Positions 1 through 11,112 of a DNA stretch of 64,000 nt are shown piece by piece (the stretch's first letter is position 1; each line of letters begins with the position of its first letter). Location: the NCBI RefSeq assembly GCF_963675165.1, contig NC_087380.1:6704071-6768070 (forward strand), given 5' to 3'. A program made the translations under genes and the position numbers. The DNA comes from Halichondria panicea (lineage: Eukaryota > Porifera > Demospongiae > Suberitida > Halichondriidae). The notes beneath the pieces were generated by a model. That model was not told the DNA's origin and did no database searches. It saw nothing but the letters and a program-made list of their open reading frames with translations.

Positions 1-58
1 CTTCAAAGGGCAGTACATATTCTACTACCGTTTTGAGACATCACAAGCTGCTAACCAT

Positions 59-399
59 AGCCCCGTTTACACGACACCTAATCCGGGTCGAATCTGGATT
101 GAATCCGGGTCAGATTTTTCTGAGTAGTGGGCATAGTAAAATGACCACTAATTTCATTTGCGCAAACATTGGACTGATAGGAAGCTACAGGCTTACTCTA
201 GAAACACCCACGAACATGTACAACACCTCAGAATTAGCCCTTTGCGCTTACAGCTAAACCGCTTCTGACACAATCTGAACCACCTCCAAAGGTGGGTTGG
301 CTAATCCGGATTAGAACCCGGATAAGGGCTGTTTACACGAATGTGGTTAAGTTTAATCCAGATTCCAACCCGGATTAAAGGCCTCGTGTAAACGGGGCT
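59..399. mobile_element. 341-bp MITE-like element with 16-bp terminal inverted repeats
   Basis: The ends are perfect inverted repeats: AGCCCCGTTTACACGA at 59-74 and its reverse complement at 384-399. The similarity continues inward imperfectly for about 25 more bases (TAATCCGGGT-type motif on both sides), and a partial inner copy of the end lies near 327-340. The trinucleotide CAT flanks both sides and may be a target duplication, though three bases is weak. No coding capacity is seen, so this is a non-autonomous DNA element. The superfamily is not assigned. Confidence 0.7.
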
Positions 400-1443
400 C
401 ATGACACTCTAATTAACCACGTAAAAGTGGGCGTACAATAACTGTACGCCCACTCTTAATTAAGCTTGTGGTTGATTAAAGCGGCATTGGTTTGTGGTTT
501 GCAGCTGCTGATGTCATCAAAACAGTAAATTATGTAGCTTTTCAGTGTTATCTCATCTCAGCAATGGAATAAGCATATAGGATTTTCTTGGTATCAACAT
601 GTAGTCCATTTATCTGTTAACTTACTATAGAAATTTGAAAGCTAAGCTATTAATTTTTCAGAAGTTATTACTCTAACCAAAAGTGTACCTAAAAACCAGT
701 AAATCATGAATTATTATAGACACTGTGAACATATGTAAGACCCATAAAGGGATGGTCAGGATACCTAAACCATTGAACAATTATGTGATGCAGTCTAGGA
801 CTTTAGCTGTACAAGATTACTGTTTTATTACTCTAACCGATTACCCACTATATATAACAATTTGCTGTTGTTCTATTAATCACCACAAACCCACCACCTT
901 ATGTTTCCTTGGAAACATTTTGAGTATGTTGTAGCTTGGTCATTCACCTCCACATTGGTATCAACACCATTTCTTAGAATTGTTCCAATCGAAAGATATT
1001 TACATTTAAGTACAGCTACTCACAAATTTGTGGTAATTATACTCTCTACATATAAGCTGTATATTATGTATTCATGAATATAAAGGTGAAACCTGCAAAG
1101 TTGTGCAATAAGTTGCTGAGGGAAATTAAGCTTATTTATAGGCTCTGTGCGTGGAAACCGACACTAATGCAGGCACATGTGATCACTATAAATGTTAGCA
1201 TGTTTGTGTTATCTTTATAACTTCTCCAGGCCTGTAATCTGAAATCTGAAAAGCACCGAAGCTGAATTAAACTATTTCAACAATTAATGGGTACGTTCTT
1301 TCTATAGTTGCTTATATAATAAGCATAGTTCGTGGCTTACATGTATATAGCTACATTTGTAAGTTGTGTATACATAACTGTATGCATGCATGGCTGCATG
1401 TGTCTCTGCACATGTTGATCCTAATTCCATGTATATAATATAG
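400..1443. other. AT-rich stretch, no gene recognised
   Basis: Only short unrelated open frames are present and no splice-consistent coding segment was found on either strand. It could include the upstream exons or promoter of the exon at 1444, but nothing identifies them. Confidence 0.5.
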
Positions 1444-1961
1444 CTACTGGATTCGGAATCAAAACCAAGTATAGTGTACCATGTGCAAACAAGATATCTC
1501 TTGATCTGAATTGCTGGGATAATTGGAAAGCATACAATGGGAAACTCGAAGGCTACATCTACAAAGCAACTCATGGCTGCCATAAGGGTCTTTGCATCCG
1601 ACAACTTGACAACACCGATAATATTGCCAGATTGGATCTTAACCTGATTGATAAACAGTCTTCCTGGGCAGTAAATATAGTTCCTTGTCAGTGGCGTCCA
1701 GAAGATCTCCCTCTTTTTCGAACCACAGACACTTGGAACCTGACATTACTGATAACAGCCTTGATTAATTTTGGGTCATCTTTTGGCAATTGGAATCTTT
1801 GCTGTAGCAATTGCCACAAATGGTCCAGTGGCTTTGTTGAATATATTCAAGATTCTAACAAGTACGAAATCTTGAAAGCAAAAAATGATGTACAAATTCA
1901 GGATGGGATGGAACTTATAAGATACAGCAAAAGAAATGACTGCAAATTAGAATATGTATGA
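1444..1961 (+). CDS. Orphan terminal exon of an unrecognised Cys-containing protein
   Basis: An open frame of about 172 codons runs from a plausible splice acceptor (AATATAG at 1437-1443) to a TGA at 1959-1961, with no Met near its 5' end, so it looks like a last exon. A polyadenylation signal AATAAA sits downstream at 2077-2082. The product has several cysteines (including a CCSNCHKW segment), many Trp and Asn residues, and no membrane segment. The NCH-type motif loosely recalls LRAT/papain-fold proteins, but I do not recognise the family. The upstream exons were not found. It could be a relic. Confidence 0.35.
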
Positions 1962-2798
1962 TAATGACAAACAATAGCAGTAAACCTATAATTTTTATAC
2001 TTAATTTATTTGCTTCTGTTCTAAAAATATACGTACATCTATTTTAATTGTGTAAAAATATCTACCTATCCGAACTAATAAAAGCTTTAGATCTGCGCTT
2101 GCCGGGTGCATGGAAACTAGAGCAACAAGTGACTATATATAATTAATGCAGGAAATAAATTTTACAGGAAGTGCGGTCACTTAGCAGCACCCAGAAACAT
2201 GATTTTATTAACAGTGGCACTGTGTAGAAAATTAGCATTTGACGTTATTGATTGCAGTATGATGGGCTCTCTTTCGGTGATTAGCCGGAATTTGTAGTGT
2301 ATACCAACTGCTGTAAATGGTCCGGTCAGTGGCAAGTCGAGTTGTGCTTATAGGCCTTGGTAGATTATTCTCACCTATGTATACCACGAGCACATGACTG
2401 TTAAAACGGTAGCCTGCCATGCAATGTCAAAGAGTAATTATTATTGTCCACCAATTCTATCGTTTCCAAAGTAACTGGAGGCGCATGGGCGGCCACGGAT
2501 ATAGTATAGTTGATATAGCCTTCACACAACTAGTTATACTAGTTTAAGTACTGGCAGATATGGCCACTCCAACAAAGAACTTAGTTTCCCGTCCTGAATT
2601 CTCAGAATTTTGACGAGGGCGAGCTCCATTATCCAATATCATTATAAATACCATTGAAATGTACTGGCCTTGTGGCTTGATGTGATGTCATATTAAGGGA
2701 ATAAAAAGGGTACAAAGGTCAACAATGGAAATAATGAGGTAGGATGAAACATGCGCGCTCATATGGCAAGCCAAGTGTAACAAAATTATCAAACCGTT
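1962..2798. other. No gene recognised
   Basis: AT-rich intergenic sequence following the exon that ends at 1961. Apart from the AATAAA at 2077-2082 nothing is recognised on either strand. Confidence 0.5.
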
Positions 2799-2892
2799 AC
2801 CCCGGGGTGACGATCACCCTTACGCCGGGGTAAGCATATATACCCCGGGGTGAAGGATAAGTTTACGTAGGGTGATGAATCTACCCCGGGGT
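2799..2892. repeat. Cluster of ACCCCGGGGT palindromes
   Basis: The 10-bp palindrome ACCCCGGGGT occurs at 2799-2808, 2842-2851 and 2883-2892, with a variant (ACGCCGGGGTAA) at 2822-2833. The motifs are flanked by GTGA/TCAC-like bases and stand out as a GC-rich island inside AT-rich DNA. It may be the core of a small foldback element or a protein-binding cluster. No coding signal is present. Confidence 0.6.
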
Positions 2893-3265
2893 AGATTCTT
2901 GTGTTTTTTCGCATACTCAGTGTGCACTTCAGTGCTCTAGTTATCAGTATACTTGACATTATGAATTAACGGGTAGTGAATTTTAGTAATTAACACTAAA
3001 TTAATGAAAATGTACTTTTTTGGTAGCCCTTTTTTTCATCTAGCTATATATCCTAAACCCTAAACAGAGAAAAATCTGAAAATGCAACGTCCTTATATAT
3101 ACACTCCCCATACCTAGCACAATGATAATCGCGGTTGGCCAACAGCTAAAATTGCTACCCGTCACCATAAGGTACTACCAGGTATAACGCTTATTTTGTG
3201 ATAGGTCAAATTTAAAGCTAAAATTACTGACTGACAAGCACCTATGGTGAAAAATGCATTGATAT

Positions 3266-3520
3266 GAAGTTTACTAATCAGAGCTAATCAATGATGTTTA
3301 CTATTCATAGCCTAGTACACTGTTTGGCCTAAATATGTGATTAACCTGTTTTGTAATGTTTTAAACACATAATTTGGTTATAAGTTTCATGAAATTGCCT
3401 TTTATGGTAAAATAGTATAGGCTACGAATAGAAGTTTACAAGAACTAATCAGAACTAATCAATGATGTTTACTATTCATAGTCTACATTGAGTGCCTAAA
3501 TATGTTTCGTAATGTTTGTT
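3266..3520. repeat. Imperfect tandem duplication, unit about 100 bp
   Basis: Copy one (3266-3365) and copy two (3431-3520) both start GAAGTTTAC, contain AATCAATGATGTTTACTATT and continue through CCTAAATATG. They are separated by 65 bases. The second copy has small indels. No coding potential. Confidence 0.65.
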
Positions 3521-3824
3521 ATTCTCATTACGTAGTTATTTAGAATTAAACGTATAATTGTTGGTATAAGTTTCTGTTCTCAAATGTTGTCGCCTGCACT
3601 GATTCATCATCACCGATGAATGGACCCAGCAACCAGTCAGTGATTCCAGGTAATCGGTGGCCTGCATTCGATTCCCAGAAATTGATCTGCAAGGCAGTGA
3701 TCTCACGAATTCACTTATGAAATGTTGCAATTCATATCGAACTGTATACATGATGTAGTGGTTTTCACTGTATATATACATAGGCTAAACAGTCTAGGGA
3801 GGTACTAAGTCGTCTTACTCCAGT

Positions 3825-4719
3825 TTAACCCTTTCCCCGTTGAAGCCGTCATATGACGGCCACTCTAGTGGTCATTTTCAAAAATTCGTTGTGCCCACTG
3901 TGTTGGAGCTATGCACACGCTGTAGGTAGCAGCACATGTGTGGTGTTGAGCTGCTCTTTCACATGGTATCTTTAATATGCTGCCTCGAGGTACACTTTGT
4001 ACAGTAATGTCGAAAGAAAAGTGACCGTTTGATAATGTTTCAAGATCTTTGTAGTACAATCTCAGTGAGGTTCTAAAGTAGCTAGACAGTGAGAATATCG
4101 ATGCTTATGGCCTTGTTGAGTGAGAGGACTGTGACTGGGATCATAGCTAGATAAAAAGCTACCTCAAGCTAGAAAATATAGAGCCTGAAGGCCTGAGGAA
4201 GAAGCTCTTGCGATGGAACAACTTCTTGGATCTGGTAAGTCTAGAGTAGCATCTGTAGTCTTGATAGCTTCAGTATAACTGTATTTAGGCTAGTTAGTAC
4301 AGCAGTGGACATCATGAGCCACCATTGAACTTGTAAACCTGTGTGTAGGTGAAGAAAACATTTCCCGGGAAAAGGGCGTCTGCTGATACGACCTCGCAGA
4401 GAACTTTCTGCAGATCCTGATTGAACCATGTCACTGTGAGAACATTGAGAACACTTATTTAGTGTCTTTAGCCACTCTGTGCCTTCATACAATATTATTT
4501 GTGTACATAGTTGTGAATGTTTGTAAACAATTGCTAATTAGTGGGGGTGGTCAGTTGCTAGGTAACGAAGATGGTGTTAAGATACCTCTGGGGTCTGCGC
4601 TACCTGTAGGAAATAGTTACAAGTCATTTCAATGTATGGTTCATGACATACAAATTTTTAAAGAAAATTGTTATTTATTCTGTATTTTCTTGTTTTAATT
4701 AAAACGGAGAAAGGGTTAA
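3825..4719. mobile_element. piggyBac-like non-autonomous element with TTAA ends
   Basis: The left end TTAACCCTTTCCCCGTT (3825-3841) and the reverse complement of the right end (4703-4719) match at 16 of 17 bases. TTAA target duplications and a CCC start are the hallmark of piggyBac-superfamily transposons. The 895-bp interior has no long open frame. A short segment starting ATG at 4213 runs into a GTAAGT donor-like site, but no transposase motif is visible, so this is probably a deleted or MITE-type derivative mobilised in trans. Confidence 0.7.
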
Positions 4720-4899
4720 GTGATGCTAGAAAGCACAGCAGTAGATCTATCACAGGCACCATACTACACTATACCACTAACATCGAAGAAAGTCTAATAT
4801 AAATATTGTGTGCGACACATTCTATTGCCATGTGACCAATAACACATGTCCCACCTCCTCTGACACTATACAAGCCCCCTTAGCTCCTCCTCTCCAGGC

Positions 4900-5009
4900 C
4901 TTCAATGATCAAGTGCGTATATAGTATTGATCAGCAACATCACAGAGCTCGTGGGTCAGAAAGTCAATCTGGCACAACAACCCTCTATGCAGATTGGACG
5001 CTTAGAGCT
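4900..5009 (+). pseudogene. FARSA: Relic of the C-terminal exon of PheRS alpha
   Basis: Translation of 4929-5009 gives SNITELVGQKVNL followed by a GRLE ending, which matches the conserved C-terminal end of eukaryotic phenylalanyl-tRNA synthetase alpha (NIRELVGHKVNL and beyond). The preceding MIK motif (ATG at 4905) is in another frame because of about 7 extra bases (TATATAG), so it is broken. No other FARSA exon adjoins it. It lies about 390 bp upstream of the LRR-family copy at 5399. Confidence 0.6.
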
Positions 5010-5398
5010 TATAACTGTGTATAGAAGTGTTTATAATGAAAATGAAATGTATATTCTTTGTTATGACTTTTGCTTCCATATTTGGGCATGTTACGCGTGT
5101 GTTGTTGTAAGTACTTTAGCTTCTATAGCCACCAGCTTTGCATTACTGATATAAACTGTAATAGTTGAAGGTGAGCTGAAACCGGCATTTATAGTAAATG
5201 TATACTGTCAGAGCTTACTCGCGTGTTGCGCATTTTTAGTCTGTAATGATCACGAATGAATCAGTTTCGGAGTCTGTTGTATACATGTTCTCTTTGGTAT
5301 TTAGTTACTCCGTTTTTGGTTGTGTAAATTTGTGGTCTTATAATTATTCTTATGCTCCTAACCCTCTGTAATTCTAGGCACACCAAAACATCTTAACA
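5010..5398. other. Intergenic / possible 5' leader of LRR copy 1
   Basis: No coding signal. The end (TAACAATGG context) resembles the region just before the start codon of the other family members, where a TGTAG splice acceptor is usual; here the nearest candidate is TTCTAG at about 5373-5378. Confidence 0.4.
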
Positions 5399-7332
5399 AT
5401 GGCTGCCGTCCTCTCAATCAAGTCCCTGGAGGAGCTCTGTCTCACTCACGTAGCAATGACACTGGAGCAATACTCGACTGACTCTCTGTCACTACTACCT
5501 AAAGGTTTCAGATTACAGCTACTCCACAAGATACCAATTATTGACATTTGTCGACTAGAAGATACTGCATTTGTCACAGGGATCGATATGGAGCCTATTT
5601 GGAAGCAAATTTTTGTTGATTTCGAATGTGTCAGGAGACGATGTATAACTTCTGATGATGCTGTCAATGAGGTAACTGTCGGTGATGTGATCCCTTCATC
5701 TATCCAAGGCTAATGGAAACATCATTTTTTTAGTGTTTTTCTTGACTTTATTATACATGGTAAACGTCATTACGGTCACTTTAATACGTATGATGAAGCC
5801 TCTCTGGAACAAAGAAATTTCATTCAGTGAATTATATCAACTACTTGGTAGCAATGAAGTGCAAGAATTCCACTGCTAGAGAAAAACTGGTTACAGCTGG
5901 TGCCAATTATCTTCTGCCTATATTATCCTACCAAGAGGAATGTGAATCTTGGCATAGTAACAAAAATAAGTTTCAAGCTAGGCATTTTAAAGCACCTCGA
6001 CGCAGACCTGGTACAGACCCCTTGCCCTGTCTACAATACTGTCTACCACCTCCTGGAAAGGCTTACCATGAAGCTTGCCGAGCTGAACAGTTTGTCCCAC
6101 CTCGATACACAAAGTTCTTCTCTGAAGGAAGTTCCTACTTGCCAGACTCTACTGCACTGGAACTGATTGCTGAAAAGTGTAACTTTCAACCAAAAGAGAT
6201 GTGTGTGGTTGTTTCTTATTTGGTTTTGATGGTTCCATTTTTTCTAAAGCCTGAAAGAAATGACATTATATGGTTGGGAAAACTCATGAAGAATGTCGAG
6301 TCTCTTCGTATCATAACAGGTCGTAATTGTAGCAATGTGTGTGAAGCAATTCCATCGAAGATTTTACAATTAATAGTGCAGCAGGATAAGCCAAAACTTA
6401 CTTCAGTAACGATAGATTTTTCGTACTCTCGTTCATAAAATTTTGAAGATGTTCTCAACTCTCTCCCTCCTGTTCTTACCTCTTCATACAGTGGACTGAA
6501 GGAACTCCATATCAAGGTTGAATCTAGTCAGCTCCCAAATCCTGATAGCCTGATGGTAATATTTGAACACCATTGCTCACTGCACACTGTTTCGCTCGGG
6601 TGTCGTGATCCTATTTGTGGTAAATTAGACATGTCGATGTGATTAATAAAGCCTTGGCTTCAAGTATGCTTTACCAAGCCTTCTCTGCGCCATTTCAAAC
6701 TCTCTCTATCGCCAATGCCTACCCATGTTATGATGGACATCCTGGCCATGTTTCTCTCTACCCCACAAGAACAGACTCTTACCTTCAGTGCTATGGATAT
6801 TAAGAGTTCAAGGTATAATAGTTTCTATATACATGCACATGTCACATATACGCTTTGAATTGTATGCCAGTCTGTTTAATGTATGGTACATTTTTTATAG
6901 CAACCAAGGCACTCTATTTAATGAAAGACAACTTTTTGAAGACTCGATACTGCAACTCAAGTCACTGGAATTCTGTCAGTGCTCTTTCGGACCGTCTTTT
7001 ATGAATAGTTTGTTGAGCTTCCCTCCTTTTAATGTGAAGAAAATCTCAATGATCGAGGGAAACAAACAATTAAAATTAATACCCTACAATTTGCCAGCCA
7101 CCCTCGTGTTAAACTAGAAGCGTTAGATATAACTGACGTAAGAATGGATGGATCTGAAGACGTCGATATTATTCTGTCAAAGAACTCTCTGAAAACTGTA
7201 CAGTTTATGAATTGCCATGGCATTGATTGTACTACCCTTCGTGAAGCAGCTTTCCGACATGGGTTCAATGTTGAAGAGATCAAAGAATCTAGAATGTGTA
7301 GATATATACCGTTAGTAGAATGTAGTCTGTGA
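5399..7332 (+). pseudogene. VHL-box / LRR-family paralogue, copy 1 (broken)
   Basis: The first ~60 residues are intact and nearly identical to the other copies, including SLEELCLTHV (BC box) and LPKGFRLQL (Cul2 box). The gene is then disrupted: an in-frame TAA at 5711, a frameshift before 5827, an in-frame TAA at 6436 and a TGA at about 6640, judged against the intact copies at 25497 and 29370. The second exon region (about 6901-7332) keeps the LEFCQCSFGPSFMNSLL segment but is frameshifted near 7080-7115. The central GKAYHEACRAEQFVPP block (about 6055-6180) is preserved. This is a pseudogene of the two-exon subfamily. Confidence 0.85.
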
Positions 7333-7432
7333 TCATGTGTTTGGTCATTATAATTTTTTTTTGTGCTCACTGCATTAAATAAATGTACCAGGCAATCATG
7401 TTTATCAGGTGACATACAAAATGTATTTTGGT

Positions 7433-8067
7433 TACTGTATAGCGCGATATTTTTGAGTCACTTATATTTCGTGGAATGGCCTCTAAAAGCATTTTGTTCA
7501 TGGGGGTTGATTGCTTACTGGAAGCCATGGTTTTGTTTGAATGTTATTATAAATTATTACTTAACTTTGAGTCGTCATAACTTCAGTTTCAATAGAGTAC
7601 CAGCACAATTATAAATGTAGTTTGTAGCCCTCTGTAATGTCTATCTAATGGTGTATTTAAATCAGTAGAGATAGAGAAAGTTATATTCTCTGAGAAAAGC
7701 CATGGCGAAACCAAATCGTCCTGTTTTATTACCAAATTTGAGTCGTCATAACTTGAGTTTCGATAGAGTACCAGTGCAAATATAATGTAGCCCTTTGTAA
7801 TGTCTATCTAATGGTATGTTTAAATCAGTATAGAGATAAAGAAAGTTCTATTCTCTGAGAAAAGCCTAGCCTCGATCCCAGGCCGAGTTTTCGCTTTTAT
7901 AACGGTTAGGCGAATAACTAGTCGAGGCTAAGAAAAGCCATGGTGAAACCAAATTGTAGGAATTCGGCCTGTTTTTAATTATAGCAGATAATAATATTTT
8001 CGTGGACTTAATTTTTGTGTATAGGATTGCTAACCAAATTAAGCCTCTCGAAAAATTCGTGCTATAA
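7433..8067. mobile_element. MITE-like element of the TACYGTATAGCGCGA family with internal duplication
   Basis: The left end TACTGTATAGCGCGATATTT (7433) and the reverse complement of the right end around 8048-8067 resemble the ends of the element at 54689-54916, and both share the interior phrase GGAATGGCCTCTAAAAGCAT. The element is enlarged by a direct duplication of about 150 bp: copy A 7566-7723, copy B 7739-7970, both with GAGTCGTCATAACTT and TGTCTATCTAATGG. Copy B carries a further insertion described separately. Confidence 0.55.
7867..7930. mobile_element. 64-bp foldback insertion with 9-bp target duplication
   Basis: The insert begins TAGCCTCGA and ends TCGAGGCTA, a 9-bp perfect terminal inverted repeat. 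It is flanked on both sides by AGAAAAGCC (7858-7866 and 7931-7939). The neighbouring duplicated copy at about 7690-7710 has the same flank uninterrupted (GAGAAAAGCCATGG), so it is the empty site. Related sequence occurs at 15299-15316 (inverted), 38315-38374 and about 38404-38425. Confidence 0.8.
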
Positions 8068-8828
8068 TTATGGTAATAGTTACATCACCAAAGCAGTCAA
8101 TTTTGTTTAAGTATTCTGCTTGTTCTGATCACCATAGCAGGGGTTGTGAGTGTACATGCATGTCTGTCTTATACATGAATTATGATGTATATATAATTAT
8201 TAGCTAATGTATATGCAATAATGCTCTGAGCGAGCAATAGATTAACCTCTAACCCCACCCCCATTGCATTATGTGCTTATCAATTACAGTGAGGTCTCAT
8301 ACTGGGTGCTCTATTGTGCGGCAGTGCCGTATACCTGCTCAAGCTTTTCTATTAAAAGTCATTCGCAAACTTACACGATATATACGATTTCCACTCATTC
8401 TGTAATCTGCTCCTGGTAACTGCAGTGATGGTAATTTTGTGTGTGCATGCATTCTTATGTGGATTTTCATTATTGGTTAATTGTGCGTGTGTGGGCGTTG
8501 TTGGATTCTGGTATCTTAGCAGTGATGGATTTCTATTGAAGAAAGAAACCGTATACTACCAGAAATGTCTTAATTATATGCCTCGAGGCGTAGCCGCACG
8601 AGGGATACGATAAATGTCTGTCTATTCCAGCTGTAATTGCTCACTGTTACAATGCGACGAAAACTATAAGTCAATTTGTGTTAAGGTTGACCTTCATGAT
8701 GTTGTTACTTGCGGTAACATGCGATATCATGGTATCTAGCTACTCAGCAACCAAAATCTGTGGCATAGCTACACCCTTTTATACAGCAATTATGCATTTG
8801 CCATTCCACTTGAATTCATTAATAGTTC
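8068..8828. other. No gene recognised
   Basis: AT-rich, with short open frames only. A phrase at about 8580-8612 (GGCGTAGCCGCACGAGG) recurs in diverged form near 60421-60450, so part of it may be an old dispersed repeat. Confidence 0.45.
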
Positions 8829-9062
8829 TACCGTATCTAGCGGGTAGTTTCGGGGGGCCAAGTATTCGTGGTTGAGCAATATAGTATTTCGCCAGTTCGT
8901 GGATCTTATTTTCGCGATTGCTGCTTGCACTGCATCGATCAGCTGCATATTTAGGTCGTTTCATTCGTGGGTAAATATTCGTGGTCCATGCAGTGTTCAA
9001 CCATGATCGAAAACAATGAATATTTTGCCCCCTCTGGAAATTATACCAGCTATAATACGGTA
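8829..9062. mobile_element. MITE-like element, TACCGTAT..TAGC family
   Basis: Left end TACCGTATCTAGCGGGTA (8829) pairs imperfectly with the reverse complement of the right end (TATACCAGCTATAATACGGTA, ending 9062). The interior has repeated ATTCGTGG / TTTCGC words also seen in elements at 35811, 47380 and 54689. It ends about 57 bp before a FARSA exon. Confidence 0.5.
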
Positions 9063-9119
9063 ACGAAATGTCCACATCCTCATATCTCCCCCATGCACCC
9101 TCCTCTCTATAGATACCAG

Positions 9120-10101
9120 TGATTGAAAGCTGGGGGGAGGAAGCACAGAAGAACATCCTCCGCACACACACCACAGCCGTTAGTACTCGCATGCTCTACA
9201 AGATAGGACAGCAGGAGAAGTTTACTCCCGTCAAATACTTCTCTATCGATCATGTGTTTCGCAACGAGACACTGGATGCTACTCACCTGGCAGAGTTTCA
9301 TCAGATTGAGGGAGTGGTGGCCGACTATAACCTAACACTGGGTGACCTCATAGGAGTGCTTAATGCTTTCTTCCGCAAAATCAGTGAGACCTGATCGATT
9401 ATGTATGTTATGGGTGTGAGTGTCTTTACAAGTGCATGTATTAGTATAGGTATAGGGGGGGTGTGATTGCTCAAATCAGTTGACGTTAATAGCCTTATAT
9501 GATAGTATTTAATTGTGCGGGTGCGTTATTGGCATGGTTTCAGGTTTGACGATAGGCTACAATGTTGTGGTTCATTGAATCCAGGCTGCCTTTCAGAAAA
9601 CTCTAATGATAAGTTGCTATATATATAATTATGGCTCTGTTACAGTATTGTGAGGATCAAAGTGCATGCACATTACCTCCTCCATTACGCATGTCCCCTA
9701 ACTACTGCTATACCCCAGTGCACATAGACTAAACGATGGTACTGTCAGTGTTCCACTCACTTTATACTGTGCTCGAGCAGCTATTCCTACCTGCGACACA
9801 CCTGGTCACTATCATTGCACTGGTGTTACTATTAGGAGGATACATTAATGGTGGTCTTGAACGTCTGTCTAGGTCTAATGTCCTCCATAATTAATGTTCA
9901 TTGTGCTCTATTTTTACTATCCATAGCTGAGTATGAAGATAATTGTTAAAGCTCGCAACAATCTTTTTAAACATCTACATTGAAAATGTTGGTGCATCCT
10001 TCTCTTTAACAATCATGTTACAGGCATCACTCAGCTCCGGTTCAAGCCTGCCTACAACCCTTACACTGAACCGAGCATGGAGGTATTTAGTTATCACCAA
10101 G
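9120..10101 (+). pseudogene. FARSA: PheRS alpha catalytic-core exons (partial gene copy)
   Basis: Two adjacent exons with correct splice sites encode the class II core of cytosolic phenylalanyl-tRNA synthetase alpha, which with the beta subunit charges tRNA-Phe. Exon 9120-9383 (acceptor ATACCAG, donor GTGAGA) carries [26 protein letters not shown] and [12 protein letters not shown]. Exon 10024-10101 carries [20 protein letters not shown]. Phases join correctly. No N-terminal exons lie upstream. The next expected exon is only found 6.2 kb downstream (16289), in the right phase but with indels. I therefore treat this as a partial, probably dead copy, although these two exons themselves are intact. 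Confidence 0.75.
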
Positions 10102-11112
10102 GTCAGTGAATTGATATACATCATTGTATTGCCAAGGGGAAGTCTAAATCGTGAGCCAATCACTTTTCAACGATTGCATTTTGAAACTAGATCTGTTAAT
10201 TGGCATGCACTGAATTACATGATTTTTCCTGGGGTATAGGCCTAAGGCCCTGATAAATTCTGCTTTCATTCTACTTGAAAAATGTGCCTGATATGTAGAC
10301 AACATTAAATAAGACGTAGACATAAACACAGCAACATGCACAACATAATTAATTTGCCATGAAACGTCGTTATGCAAACTTAATATAGGCCTAATGATCT
10401 TTACCAAAAATGGACATTGATTCCGGTTTTAGACATGCACGTGTATTATGCTAAAATTATTCCGAGCATAATTTATCAGGGTCTCTCTCTAGAGAGGTGG
10501 GCGTATTTACCATCTGTTGTATTCATAATTATATAGAGTGCATGGCATCTCAGTGTGTATATATATAGGTGTTGCCTTTTCCTTAGTCATTCTGTGATTT
10601 GCATTTGTTTGCTTACTTTTAACCATTATAGTTGTGGTACTTGTTTTGATTGTGCTACACACTACACAGCTTCATCCTCTTCCCTGCGCTGCAGCCAGGT
10701 ATACCTGCTAGATCCGCCCCTGGAAGCAGCAAAGGCCCACGATGATCAAATATGTTATCAGCAAGGTCAATTAACCTCGGAGCTGGAGATGGTCCACAAC
10801 AACCCTGTGCCAATTTAATTTTACGCTTATAATTAGAGCTTATAGTTATAACTGTGTGTTAGATCTTAATAATCACTAGATATTCAACTGATGCAGCTTC
10901 CATAAAAATATATTATAAAGACTGTAAGGTTGTTATCACAATTTGATCAGCTTATTACAATTACATCGACTCATGATCATGACCATGCATACGTATAACA
11001 ATACTCAAATTTTGATCCTGAAAAACGCTTATAATTAGTATAAATATATACGCCACTACTGCATGTAGTTCTAATCCTTGGCTGTTTGACATTTTGTAAA
11101 CTCCTTGGCTAT
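10102..11112. other. No gene recognised; possible exon-edge remnant
   Basis: Non-coding by inspection. Bases 10484-10501 (TCTCTCTAGAGAGGTGGG) are identical to the exon-donor edge of the FARSA exon at 16382-16399, so a decayed copy of that exon may have stood here. The rest shows no similarity. Confidence 0.35.

Noticed and set aside
3047-3064. CCTAAACCCTAAAC, telomere-like repeat
   Set aside because: Only two units, in unique AT-rich DNA. Not an array and probably chance.
8425-8613. 62-codon hydrophobic + strand frame
   Set aside because: Chance frame in AT-rich DNA; its end overlaps a dispersed repeat phrase also found near 60421.
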